Origin: an uncultured Bacilli bacterium | Lineage (GTDB): Bacteria; Bacillota_I; Bacilli_A; RF39; UBA660 | DNA length: 64,000 nucleotides | Direction of reading: 5' to 3' | Assembly (NCBI GenBank): GCA_934131005.1 | Contig: CAKOYV010000002.1 | Span: 1-64,000, forward strand | Shown here: one piece after another, positions 8,227 to 16,871 of the stretch | How positions within the stretch are numbered: position 1 is the first letter of the stretch | Layout: each line of letters opens with the position of its first letter | Position numbers and translations under genes: made by a program | Notes under the pieces: model-generated | Databases searched by the model: none | Seen by the model: only the letters and a program-made list of their open reading frames with translations | What the model was told of the DNA's origin: nothing

Positions 8227-10439
8227 TGAAAAATGTAAGTAAATATTACTATAACAAAGGAGTAATTGCTAGTGGCATCACAAAAGTAAATCTAGATTTT
8301 GAAATGGGCGAATTTGTTGCTATAACAGGAGAATCAGGTTCTGGGAAAAGTACCCTTCTTAATATTATCAGCGGTCTCGATACTTATGAAGATGGAGAAT
8401 TATATATATGCAATAAAGAGACTAGTCACTATCAAGAAGCTGATTTTGAAGCTTATCGCAGAAAATATATTGCTAATATTTTTCAAAATTTTAATCTTAT
8501 TAATAGTTATACTGTCTATCAAAATATTGAGCTCATTCTCATTCTAAATGGTGCTAAGAAAAAAGAAATAAAACCAAAAGTATTAAAATTACTAAAACAA
8601 GTTAATTTAGAAAAATTTCGTCATACTAAAGTATCAAAATTATCAGGTGGTCAAAAGCAAAGAGTAGCAATTGCTAGAGCACTGGCTAAAGATAGTCCTA
8701 TTATCATCGCTGATGAACCAACAGGAAATCTTGATAGCAAAAGTGCTAAGTCTATAATAAGTCTCTTAAGTAAAATAAGTAAAAATAAATTAGTGATAAT
8801 TGTTACTCATAATTACGATCAAGTAGAAAAATATGTTACCAGAAAAATAAAGATGCATGATGGTAAAATATTAGAAGATAAAATTATAAAACCTCATCAA
8901 AAAAATGAAAATAATCAAGAAATAAATTGCAAAAATATAACTCCTTTAAATAAATTAAGAATAGGTATTCGTAACGCTTTCAATATTCCTATCAAATTTT
9001 TCTTAATTCTAGCAGTCTATATTTTTATGATAGTAGCCCTAATGGCCGAATATTCATCATTCAAAGAACAAGAATATTTAGCGAACAAAGTAGGCTATAA
9101 TGGACTATTACGAGATACATCAGATAAAAGAATAATAATTAAAAAAAATGATAAATCACCAATTACTTCTGATGATTATCAAATCCTAAATAATTTAAAA
9201 AACGTTGATTATATTGTTAAAAATGATTTATTACTAGATACATCTATTTTTCTAACTGATAAAAATAGCAACTTTTGGCTAGATAGTCCCGCCGATAGTA
9301 TAGATAATTTTCACGGAAAACTAGATCATGGTCGCATGCCTCAAAATGATAATGAAATAATTATTACTGGTAGTAAAGATGATTATTATCTCTCTGAAAT
9401 TTATCGTGAATTATTAGCAACTGATCTTTATTTAACTAATCCTGATACAAATGAACTAGATAAAAATATTTCTTTAAAAATAGTAGGAATTAAATATACT
9501 ACTGCTAACTATAATAATAACTATCATTTTTATTTAAGCAATAATATTTTAAATACTATAAAAATTCAAAATAATCAAAAATACAGTAATATTACAACAA
9601 CTTTTTTAAATAGCAATCATCAAAGTGATAATAGCAGTATCAATTTCTTACCAAGTCCTAATCCTAAAGTACCATCTGGTGAAGTTTATATAAGTAGTGA
9701 TGAGAATGCTAATTGTAAAAATGAAAATTGTATTAATTATCCATTAACTATAACAGTTAATAATATTTATTATGAAGATAAAATTGAACTAAAAGTTACC
9801 AAAACATATACTAAGAAAAATATAAAAAGCATACTAGATCTTGAAGATTTTGATAATAATAATGGCTATATTTACATAAACCCTAATGATTTTAATAAAT
9901 TATTCAATAAAGATAATTATCAAAGTAGCATATATGTTAAGGATATATCTCATATAGATGATACAATAAAAGATTTAAATAATTCAGGATATCATACCCT
10001 AAAAGTTAAAGATACTTTAGTAAAAACAGGCTTTTCTGAATATATGCATATTATTAAAACTATTGTAACATCAATTTTGATAATAACACTATTCTTTATT
10101 TCTTACTTTGTTATTAGAATTATTTTAAAATCTCGTAATATTTATTTCGCCACCATCAGAATGTTAGGAGCTAGTCAAAAAATAAGCCTTCAATTATTAA
10201 TAATAGAACTATTAACCTTAGCCAATGTTGCCTATATAAGTTTTATAGCTATATTATATTTAAAAACTAAAAATATTATTAAATTTGCCTTTCTAAAAAC
10301 AATTATTAATTATTTAAAATTATCAGATTATCTTTTAATCTATTTGACCTTAATAATAATATCTTTACTCATAAGCCTTAAATTTAGTCAAAAATTATTT
10401 AAAAATAGTGCTATTAAAACAATAGGGGAGGAAGTATAA
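8211..10439 (+). CDS. MacB-like ABC transporter, fused ATPase-permease (1)
   Basis: Protein of 742 residues: an N-terminal ATPase with Walker A GESGSGKST (40-48), signature LSGGQ (144-148), Walker B IIIADEP (164-170) and switch His200, followed by a first transmembrane helix at ~262-279, a large extracytoplasmic domain (~281-625) and three C-terminal helices, i.e. an ABC3/FtsX-type permease. The order and the TGNLDS D-loop are typical of MacB/LolCDE-type transporters that move envelope substrates mechanically rather than by a channel; in low-GC Gram-positives such pairs export or detoxify peptides. AAAAGGAG sits before the ATG. Its stop overlaps the next ABC gene by one base (TAATG), so the two permeases probably form a heterodimer. 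Substrate unknown. Confidence 0.8.
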   Translation: MSLISLKNVSKYYYNKGVIASGITKVNLDFEMGEFVAITGESGSGKSTLLNIISGLDTYEDGELYICNKETSHYQEADFEAYRRKYIANIFQNFNLINSYTVYQNIELILILNGAKKKEIKPKVLKLLKQVNLEKFRHTKVSKLSGGQKQRVAIARALAKDSPIIIADEPTGNLDSKSAKSIISLLSKISKNKLVIIVTHNYDQVEKYVTRKIKMHDGKILEDKIIKPHQKNENNQEINCKNITPLNKLRIGIRNAFNIPIKFFLILAVYIFMIVALMAEYSSFKEQEYLANKVGYNGLLRDTSDKRIIIKKNDKSPITSDDYQILNNLKNVDYIVKNDLLLDTSIFLTDKNSNFWLDSPADSIDNFHGKLDHGRMPQNDNEIIITGSKDDYYLSEIYRELLATDLYLTNPDTNELDKNISLKIVGIKYTTANYNNNYHFYLSNNILNTIKIQNNQKYSNITTTFLNSNHQSDNSSINFLPSPNPKVPSGEVYISSDENANCKNENCINYPLTITVNNIYYEDKIELKVTKTYTKKNIKSILDLEDFDNNNGYIYINPNDFNKLFNKDNYQSSIYVKDISHIDDTIKDLNNSGYHTLKVKDTLVKTGFSEYMHIIKTIVTSILIITLFFISYFVIRIILKSRNIYFATIRMLGASQKISLQLLIIELLTLANVAYISFIAILYLKTKNIIKFAFLKTIINYLKLSDYLLIYLTLIIISLLISLKFSQKLFKNSAIKTIGEEV

Positions 10440-12868
10440 TGTTAGAGATAAATAATATTGATAAATATTTCAATCGTCATAAAAAAAATGAATTACATGT
10501 TATAAATAATACTACCTTAAAATTTGCTGATTCTGGCCTAGTAGCACTATTAGGGCCTAGTGGTTGTGGTAAAACTACCTTATTAAATACTATTGGTGGA
10601 CTTGATAAAGTTAAAAAAGGTTCAATCTATGTTGATGGCAACAAAATAAGTTCTAGATTTACAGGCTATGTTGATAAATTACGTAATTTTAGTATTGGTT
10701 ATATTTTCCAAGATTATAAATTAATTGATAATCTCTCAGTATATGAGAATGTAGCAATTGTTTTAAAAATGTTAGGAATAAAAGATAAAAAAGAAATAAA
10801 GAAAAGAGTAGAATACATCTTAGATTCACTAGGAATGCTTAGATATAAAAAACGTCCAGCCTCAATGCTATCAGGAGGACAAAAACAAAGAGTAGCAATC
10901 GCCAGAGCTCTCGTCAAAAATCCCAAAATAATCCTTGCCGATGAACCAACTGGTAACCTCGATAGTAAAAACTCCATAGAAATAATGAATATTATTACTG
11001 CTATTAGTAAAGAAAAATTAGTTATATTAGTAACTCATGAAGAAAATTTAGCAAAATTCTACGCCAATCGTATTATAGAATTAAAAGATGGCCAAGTAAT
11101 AGCCGATTATCCAAATATTCATAATGATGAACTAGATTATCAAATAGATAATAGATTTTATTTAAAAGATTTCCAAAATAAAACAAATATTACTAAAGAT
11201 AATTATAATATTACCATCTATGATAACAATAAGACACCTATTGATTTAAAAATAGTCATCAAAAATGGTAATTTATACCTCAAAAATGATACCTTAGAAA
11301 ATCTAGAAGTCGTAGATGATAATAATAACATAGAATTTATAAATGATCATTATAAAACCATTGCCAAACAAGACTTAGATAAATATAAATTTGATTTACC
11401 AAAAATAAACTCTAATCAAAATAATCAAAAATTATCATCAATTTATCCATACTTAACATCTTTAACTCAAGGATTTAAAAAAGTCTTTAGCTATAATATT
11501 CTCAAAAAAATATTATTAATAGGTTTCTTTTTATCTGGAATGTTTATTATGTATAGTCTTGCTTCCATAAAAGCTCAAACTACAATTAATGATGAAGATT
11601 TTGTTAAGATAAACCGAAATTATTTAACAATTACAACCAATAAAATCAAATTAGAAGACTATTTAGATTATGAAAAACAGACAAGTATAAATTATTTATT
11701 ACCAGGGGACTCCTTAGTTAATTTTAATGTTAAATATGATGATTATTACCAAACAAGTACTGTAACTGATAACCTAGAAGCAAGTTTATCATCAATAAAT
11801 CTATTAGAAAAAAAAGATTTAATATATGGAAGATTACCTAGCAATAAAAATGAAGTTGTTGTAGACAAAATGAGCATTATAAATATGTTTAATCAAAGTG
11901 ATTATGCCAAAATGTCAGGTATAACTAAAGTTAAAGATATGCTTTTTAGAAAAATTACCCAAAATAACTTTAATGATTTCATAATTGTTGGAATTTCTGA
12001 TAAAAAAAGTCCTTCTATTTATACAGATAATTCTCAATTTGTAAATATAATCGCTAATAGCACAGAAAAAGATGATTCAAGTAATTCTAATTACACTAAA
12101 GACCAAATAGTAGACTACGATCTATATAAAGATAAAATTGAACTTAAAAAAGGTAATTATCCAATTAACGACTATGAAACAATAGTAAATATTACCGATC
12201 AAGAATCAATGCCTCTTAATAAAGAAATATCTATAAAAGTAGGTACTAAAAAATTAAAAGTTGTAGGTTATTATCAATCAAAATATGACTATAATTATTA
12301 TCTTACAAATAATAATACTATCAAATACAAAAATATAACTACCAAGAATAACATTAGTTTAATTCCTAATAATAGTAAAACAGCTCTAAAATATTTTCAT
12401 GATCTAAAATTAAATATTAATCAATCTTATGAACAAAGTCGAAATAAATATCTTGAGTCCAAAAAAGAAAATATAAAAAATACTCTATTAGTATCAGGAA
12501 TTATGTTAGCAATTTCCTTAATTGAAATATTTTTAATGATTAGAGCCTCTTTCTTATCAAGAATAAAAGAAATTGGTATCTATCGTGCAATAGGTATTAA
12601 AAAGTTAGATATCTACAAAATGTTTGCAGGGGAAATAATCGCTATAACTACAATCGCAAGTGTACCAGGTCTTCTTCTTATGAGTTATATCTTAAAAATT
12701 TTATCAAATGTTAAAGAATTAAAAAGTTATTTCCTTATAACTAATGATTTAATTTTAATAGCCATCATTTTTGTTTATTTATTTAACTTATTAATAGGAC
12801 TCTTACCAATATTTACAACCATTAAAAATCCACCTGCTAAAATATTATCTAGATATGATCTTGATTAA
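10439..12868 (+). CDS. MacB-like ABC transporter, fused ATPase-permease (2)
   Basis: Protein of 809 residues with the same architecture as its upstream neighbour but different sequence: Walker A GPSGCGKT (39-46), signature LSGGQ (144-148), Walker B IILADEP (164-170), D-loop TGNLDS. An extra acidic segment (~220-330) rich in Asn and Asp lies between the ATPase and the first membrane helix (~355-375). The FtsX-like C-terminus has three helices starting near 680, with the typical [17 protein letters not shown] loop. The gene begins within the stop of the first ABC gene and ends at a terminator (12871-12900), so XRE-ABC1-ABC2 is a closed unit. Heterodimerisation with the first ABC protein is inferred from the coupling. 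Confidence 0.8.
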   Translation: MLEINNIDKYFNRHKKNELHVINNTTLKFADSGLVALLGPSGCGKTTLLNTIGGLDKVKKGSIYVDGNKISSRFTGYVDKLRNFSIGYIFQDYKLIDNLSVYENVAIVLKMLGIKDKKEIKKRVEYILDSLGMLRYKKRPASMLSGGQKQRVAIARALVKNPKIILADEPTGNLDSKNSIEIMNIITAISKEKLVILVTHEENLAKFYANRIIELKDGQVIADYPNIHNDELDYQIDNRFYLKDFQNKTNITKDNYNITIYDNNKTPIDLKIVIKNGNLYLKNDTLENLEVVDDNNNIEFINDHYKTIAKQDLDKYKFDLPKINSNQNNQKLSSIYPYLTSLTQGFKKVFSYNILKKILLIGFFLSGMFIMYSLASIKAQTTINDEDFVKINRNYLTITTNKIKLEDYLDYEKQTSINYLLPGDSLVNFNVKYDDYYQTSTVTDNLEASLSSINLLEKKDLIYGRLPSNKNEVVVDKMSIINMFNQSDYAKMSGITKVKDMLFRKITQNNFNDFIIVGISDKKSPSIYTDNSQFVNIIANSTEKDDSSNSNYTKDQIVDYDLYKDKIELKKGNYPINDYETIVNITDQESMPLNKEISIKVGTKKLKVVGYYQSKYDYNYYLTNNNTIKYKNITTKNNISLIPNNSKTALKYFHDLKLNINQSYEQSRNKYLESKKENIKNTLLVSGIMLAISLIEIFLMIRASFLSRIKEIGIYRAIGIKKLDIYKMFAGEIIAITTIASVPGLLLMSYILKILSNVKELKSYFLITNDLILIAIIFVYLFNLLIGLLPIFTTIKNPPAKILSRYDLD

Positions 12869-12870
12869 AA

Positions 12871-12900
12871 ATTGTTAGTATTAAACTAGCAGTTTTTTTT
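12871..12900 (+). terminator. terminator of XRE-ABC operon
   Basis: Eight-base-pair hairpin just after the stop (TTGTTAGT with ACTAGCAG), short loop, eight T residues at 12893-12900. Confidence 0.8.
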
Positions 12901-12952
12901 AAAATTAATCTCCCCATCGACCATCTAGCTTTTTAATCAATAATTAATCTTC

Positions 12953-12981
12953 TTTACATAAAGAATAACCTAGTATATAAT
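12953..12981 (+). promoter_or_regulatory. promoter of acyltransferase operon
   Basis: TTTACA (12953-12958), 17-base spacer, TATAAT (12976-12981), 19 bases before the start codon. Confidence 0.7.
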
Positions 12982-12999
12982 TAGAATGGGGATGATATA

Positions 13000-13578
13000 A
13001 TGAAAGAACCATTACTATATAGAATAACAAGACCAATAATAAAACTATTTATGAAATTATTTTTTAGGCCAACATACAAAGGACTTGAAAATATTACATC
13101 CGTTGAAAGTTGCATCTTAGCAGGTAATCATACTAGTAACCTAGATTGTCTACTGTTAATATCTGCAACTAATAAAACTATTCATTTTCTTGCAAAAGAT
13201 AGCTTAGCCAAAGGCTTAAAAAAATATCTTTTCCTAAATATGGGAATTATACCAGTAAATAGAAAAATTCATGATAAGAACGCTCTAAACGCTGGAATTA
13301 ATGCCCTACGCGAAAATAAAACAATAGCCATATTCCCAGAAGGTACTATAAATAAAACTAAAGATACTGTTATGCCTTTTAAAATAGGGGCTGTCAAGAT
13401 GGCTAAAGAAACAAATACCACCATCGTACCTTTCACAATAAAAAACAAATATAAGTTATTTAGAAAAAGTGTCGAAATAGAATTTTTACATCCCTATAAA
13501 ATAACTACAAAGAAAGAAGATTTAACGGAAGAAAATATAAAACTAATGAATATAATTAGTAAGAGTTTAGAAAGTTGA
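13000..13578 (+). CDS. PlsC-type 1-acylglycerol-phosphate acyltransferase (1)
   Basis: Protein of 192 residues. The LPLAT catalytic motif HTSNLD (Hx4D, about residues 44-49) and the substrate-binding block FPEGTINKTKD (~112-122) are present, so it should transfer an acyl chain to lysophosphatidic acid or a related lysophospholipid at the inner membrane face. A short hydrophobic N-terminus may dip into the membrane. It ends eight bases before the acyl ligase gene and shares its fold with the third gene at 15337, with which it is clearly paralogous (compare the NRKIHDKNAL and NRQIKDKEAV segments). One copy may act in phosphatidic acid synthesis and the other in lysolipid recycling; which is which is unknown. 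Confidence 0.85.
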   Translation: MKEPLLYRITRPIIKLFMKLFFRPTYKGLENITSVESCILAGNHTSNLDCLLLISATNKTIHFLAKDSLAKGLKKYLFLNMGIIPVNRKIHDKNALNAGINALRENKTIAIFPEGTINKTKDTVMPFKIGAVKMAKETNTTIVPFTIKNKYKLFRKSVEIEFLHPYKITTKKEDLTEENIKLMNIISKSLES

Positions 13579-13586
13579 GGTAAATT

Positions 13587-15359
13587 ATGGGGATATTTAA
13601 TATGAAATTTTTTCGTTTCCTAGGATTTAAACAAAAACCAAGAGCACCATGGAGTAAATACTACGGAACAAACGCTATGGATTTAAACATACCTGATATA
13701 TCATTATATGAATATTTTAAAAATGAGTGCCAAAAGCATAAAAACTTAACAGCTATTAATTATTATGGAACTAAAATAAGTTACCAGCAACTATTAGAAA
13801 AAATAGATGAATGTGCCAAAAGCTTTAAATATTATGGTATTAGAAGAGGGGACGTTGTAACAATTTGCATGCCCAATACACCAGAAGGAGTCATAACCTT
13901 CTTAGCTCTTAATAAAATAGGTGCTATTTCTAATATGGTTCATCCACTATCAAGTGAAAACGAATTAAAAGAAACTTTGCAAAAAACAGGCAGTGTCATG
14001 CTACTTATCATAGATATCGATTATGTAAAAATCAAAAATATTATTACATCTACTAATGTTTTTAAAGTAATAATAGCGCATGCTAATGAATATATGCCTT
14101 GGTATCTTAACGTCGGTTATAAAATAACTAATGGTTATAAAATAGAATTACCCAAAAAAGATAATCTCTATATTTCATGGGCTAATTTCTTAAAATGTTC
14201 AGCTAATTATAATGTTAATGATTATTACTACAAAGCTAATAAAAATATGCCAGCAACTATGCTTCATAGCGGTGGAACTACAGGAACACCTAAGGCTATT
14301 GTCTTATCAAATGCTAATTTTATAACTTTATCAGAACAATCAAAGATTGTATTTGATGAATTAGAAGTAGGGGATAAATGCTTAGCAATCATGCCAATAT
14401 TTCATGGCTTTGGCCTAGGCGTATGTGTCTTCACACCCTTGTGTCTAGGAGCAGAAGTTATTCTAATCCCACAATTCAAAGCCAGCGAATTTGATAAACT
14501 TCTAAATAAACATAAACCAGAATTTGTAATAGGTGTTCCAACGCTTTTCGAAGCTCTCTTAAAGACAAATAATAAAAAACTAGAATTAAGTTACCTAAAA
14601 TATGTTATCTCTGGTGGAGATACTCTAAAAAATACTATGGAACAAGACATAAATGAATTCTTATTAAGTCACGGAGCCAATACTAGAGTCTTACAAGGAT
14701 ATGGCATGAGTGAATGCCTAGCAGCAGTGGCACTAAACATAAAAAGTTTTCCCAAACAAGGTTCGATAGGTATCCCTTTTCCCGGATGCTACATTGGTAT
14801 TTTTTCACCAGAGGATAAAGAAATGCCTTATGGCGAAGAAGGAGAAATTTGTATAAGTGGACCAAATGTCATGTTAGGTTATTACAATAACATCAAAGAA
14901 ACAAATGCTGCTCTCCATCTTCACGAAGATGGTAATATTTGGCTACATTCTGGCGACTTAGGTGTTATGGATAAAAATGGTTTTATAACCTATACCAGTC
15001 GCTTAAAACGTCTAATTATTTCTTCTGGTTATAATGTTTATCCCAATCAAATAGAAGCTACTCTAGAGTCTCATCCTGCCGTCATGCTCTGTAGCGTTGT
15101 AGGTATTCCGCACCCTTACAAAGTAGAAGTACCTAAAGCCTTTATCGTCTTAAATAAAGGCTATAAACAAACAGACGAATTATTAGATGAATTAAAAAAA
15201 TTATGTCAAAAGAATCTTGCTAAATATGCTCAGCCAAAAGAATTTGAATTTAGAAAATCACTACCAAGAACTATCGTTGGTAAAGTTGATTTCAAAAAAC
15301 TACAATCCGAAAATAATGATAGGAGGAAAAAAGATAATGAAAAAAAAGAAAAAGTTTAA
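13587..15359 (+). CDS. AMP-forming acyl-CoA/acyl-ACP ligase
   Basis: Protein of 590 residues of the ANL superfamily. The ATP-binding motif SGGTTGTPKA follows MLH near residue 230; motif YGMSE lies near 372; SGDLG and the hinge/C-terminal segment SRLKRLIISSGYNVYPNQIE near 470-490 are intact; the catalytic lysine is in GKVDFKK near the end. It activates a carboxylic acid as acyl-AMP and passes it to CoA or acyl carrier protein. Its position between two PlsC-type acyltransferases resembles a split version of the E. coli Aas arrangement (acyl-ACP synthetase fused to 2-acyl-GPE acyltransferase), which suggests uptake and re-use of exogenous fatty acids or lysolipids. GAGGTAAAT precedes the ATG. 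The last 23 bases overlap the next gene. Confidence 0.85.
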   Translation: MGIFNMKFFRFLGFKQKPRAPWSKYYGTNAMDLNIPDISLYEYFKNECQKHKNLTAINYYGTKISYQQLLEKIDECAKSFKYYGIRRGDVVTICMPNTPEGVITFLALNKIGAISNMVHPLSSENELKETLQKTGSVMLLIIDIDYVKIKNIITSTNVFKVIIAHANEYMPWYLNVGYKITNGYKIELPKKDNLYISWANFLKCSANYNVNDYYYKANKNMPATMLHSGGTTGTPKAIVLSNANFITLSEQSKIVFDELEVGDKCLAIMPIFHGFGLGVCVFTPLCLGAEVILIPQFKASEFDKLLNKHKPEFVIGVPTLFEALLKTNNKKLELSYLKYVISGGDTLKNTMEQDINEFLLSHGANTRVLQGYGMSECLAAVALNIKSFPKQGSIGIPFPGCYIGIFSPEDKEMPYGEEGEICISGPNVMLGYYNNIKETNAALHLHEDGNIWLHSGDLGVMDKNGFITYTSRLKRLIISSGYNVYPNQIEATLESHPAVMLCSVVGIPHPYKVEVPKAFIVLNKGYKQTDELLDELKKLCQKNLAKYAQPKEFEFRKSLPRTIVGKVDFKKLQSENNDRRKKDNEKKEKV

Positions 15360-15942
15360 GGGAGAAACTGGTTACAAACTCTTAACTCCTCTTATGCGCT
15401 TTTTGTTTCGTCTTTATTACAATCCAACCATTATAAATAAGGAAGTAATTCCCAAGACAGGCCCAATTTTAATAGTAGGTAACCACAAACATGTCTACGA
15501 TCAATGCTTAACCATAATGGCCACTAAAAGAACTATTCACTATATGGCCAAAAAAGAATATTTTGATGGTAAATTAGCATGGTTCTTCAAATTAGTAGGT
15601 TGCATTCCTGTAAATCGTCAAATAAAAGATAAAGAAGCCGTTTCTCAAGCTTTAGAAATCTTAAAAAATGATGGTGCTATTGGTTTATTCCCCGAAGGAA
15701 CAAGAAATAAAACTAAAGATATATTTCTCTTACCCTTTAAATTTGGCACAGTTTCAATGGCTAAAAAAACAAATGCCACTATTGTTCCATTCGGTTTAGC
15801 AGGTGACTATAAATTTCATAGCAAAAATCTTAAAATAAAATATGGCACCCCATTTAAAGTGGGGGATATGGATCTAGAAACGGCCAACCAAAAATTATAT
15901 CAAGAAGTAGAAAAATTAATGCACGAAGTATCATCAAACTAA
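15337..15942 (+). CDS. PlsC-type acyltransferase (2)
   Basis: Protein of 201 residues. LPLAT motifs are HKHVYD (Hx4D, about residues 52-57) and FPEGTRNKTKD (~117-127). Start at 15337 is chosen because AGGAGG lies at 15321-15326 within the 3' end of the ligase gene; the frame is open further upstream but without a site. It is a paralogue of the acyltransferase at 13000 and is translationally coupled to the ligase. The basic lead MKKKKKFKGETGYK followed by a hydrophobic patch suggests membrane association. A weak hairpin terminator (15976-16003) closes the operon. Likely activity: acylation of lysophosphatidate or a lysophospholipid. Confidence 0.85.
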   Translation: MKKKKKFKGETGYKLLTPLMRFLFRLYYNPTIINKEVIPKTGPILIVGNHKHVYDQCLTIMATKRTIHYMAKKEYFDGKLAWFFKLVGCIPVNRQIKDKEAVSQALEILKNDGAIGLFPEGTRNKTKDIFLLPFKFGTVSMAKKTNATIVPFGLAGDYKFHSKNLKIKYGTPFKVGDMDLETANQKLYQEVEKLMHEVSSN

Positions 15943-15975
15943 TCAATCATCATAATACTACCCAAAGTATAGAAG

Positions 15976-16003
15976 ACATAATAAAAGTTATGTTATCTTT
16001 TTG
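15976..16003 (+). terminator. terminator of acyltransferase operon
   Basis: Seven-pair AT-rich stem (15976-15982 with 15987-15993) followed by TATCTTTTTGTT. Weak by composition. Confidence 0.5.
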
Positions 16004-16012
16004 TTAAATAAT

Positions 16013-16041
16013 TTGCTTTTTGAATACATTTTAGATAAAAT
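16013..16041 (+). promoter_or_regulatory. candidate promoter of SipW-type protein gene
   Basis: TTGCTT (16013-16018), 17-base spacer, TAAAAT (16036-16041). Confidence 0.45.
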
Positions 16042-16079
16042 TAAATTGATAATAATATGCTAAGGAGTGAGAAATTGTT

Positions 16080-16733
16080 ATGGAAACAAAAAGAAAAAAA
16101 ACTAGTACCGATGATGCCAAAATATTAACAGTAGCAATTGCTATTATAGTATTATTAGTCATTTTTGCAGGTGCGACATTTGCTTACTTCGCATTTAACG
16201 CTAGTAATAATAATGTTATAACAGGAGAAGTAGGAACAGTAAATTTAAGTTTAAATGTAAGCAAAGTACTTCCAAATACAACTGAAGTAGACGATATATT
16301 AGTAACCAATTTTAACGATATGGCAGATAATTTAAACAATAAATGTCTATACACTGATGGAGAATTTGCCACTTGCCAATTATATAAAGTAGTTTTAACT
16401 AATAACGCAGATGGTGTAAATACTAAAATAAGCGGTAGCGTCTCTTTTAATAACACAACAACACCTAATTTAAGTTGGCTAAAATTAGATAATTATGATC
16501 CATCAACGACTTACACAGCTGCTACTTTAGGAACTCAGACTCATAAAGCAAGTAGCACGTTTACAAAATTTGTTGATGGTTACTTACTAAAAAAGAGCAC
16601 CTCCGTTACCTATTATTTGCTAGTTTGGGTAAATGAAAGTGAGACTGAACAAGCAGATGATGGTGCTTTTACTGGAACAGTAAGATTTGAAGATCAAAAC
16701 GGCAAAGGTGTAACATCAACGTTTGGAACCTAA
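16080..16733 (+). CDS. secreted protein with SipW-type signal (TasA/camelysin-like)
   Basis: Protein of 217 residues. After a basic start there is a hydrophobic helix (~18-40) ending in GATFAYF and followed by NNNVITGEVGTVNLSLNV, the pattern of SipW-processed proteins such as TasA, CalY and related fibre or matrix proteins. The rest is a Thr/Asn-rich beta domain with two cysteines (CLYTDGEFATC) that could form a disulphide. By family it would be exported, cleaved by a SipW-type signal peptidase and placed on the surface; no such peptidase gene is in the window. AAGGAG lies 12 bases before the ATG, a long spacing. It sits just upstream of the large thioester adhesin but has its own terminator (16756-16788). 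Confidence 0.65.
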   Translation: METKRKKTSTDDAKILTVAIAIIVLLVIFAGATFAYFAFNASNNNVITGEVGTVNLSLNVSKVLPNTTEVDDILVTNFNDMADNLNNKCLYTDGEFATCQLYKVVLTNNADGVNTKISGSVSFNNTTTPNLSWLKLDNYDPSTTYTAATLGTQTHKASSTFTKFVDGYLLKKSTSVTYYLLVWVNESETEQADDGAFTGTVRFEDQNGKGVTSTFGT

Positions 16734-16755
16734 GGCATACTATATTTGTTAAAAT

Positions 16756-16788
16756 GTATAAGTTTTATATAACTTATGCTTTTTTTTT
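16756..16788 (+). terminator. terminator between SipW-type protein and adhesin
   Basis: Nine-base-pair stem (16756-16764 with 16771-16779), loop of six, and nine T residues at 16780-16788. Confidence 0.85.
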
Positions 16789-16817
16789 GCTTTTTCCATG
16801 AAAAACACCGATTATTA

Positions 16818-16846
16818 TTGACAAAATTAACATATAGTGATACCAT
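16818..16846 (+). promoter_or_regulatory. promoter of thioester adhesin operon
   Basis: Consensus TTGACA (16818-16823), 17-base spacer and TACCAT (16841-16846) with TG at 16838-16839. Confidence 0.7.
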
Positions 16847-16871
16847 ATACAACCAATCGGGGGGGATGATT

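Noticed and set aside
1299..13578. Mycoplasma-type code with TGA as tryptophan
   Set aside because: TGA ends genes at 1299-1301 and 13576-13578, and tryptophans in conserved motifs are TGG.
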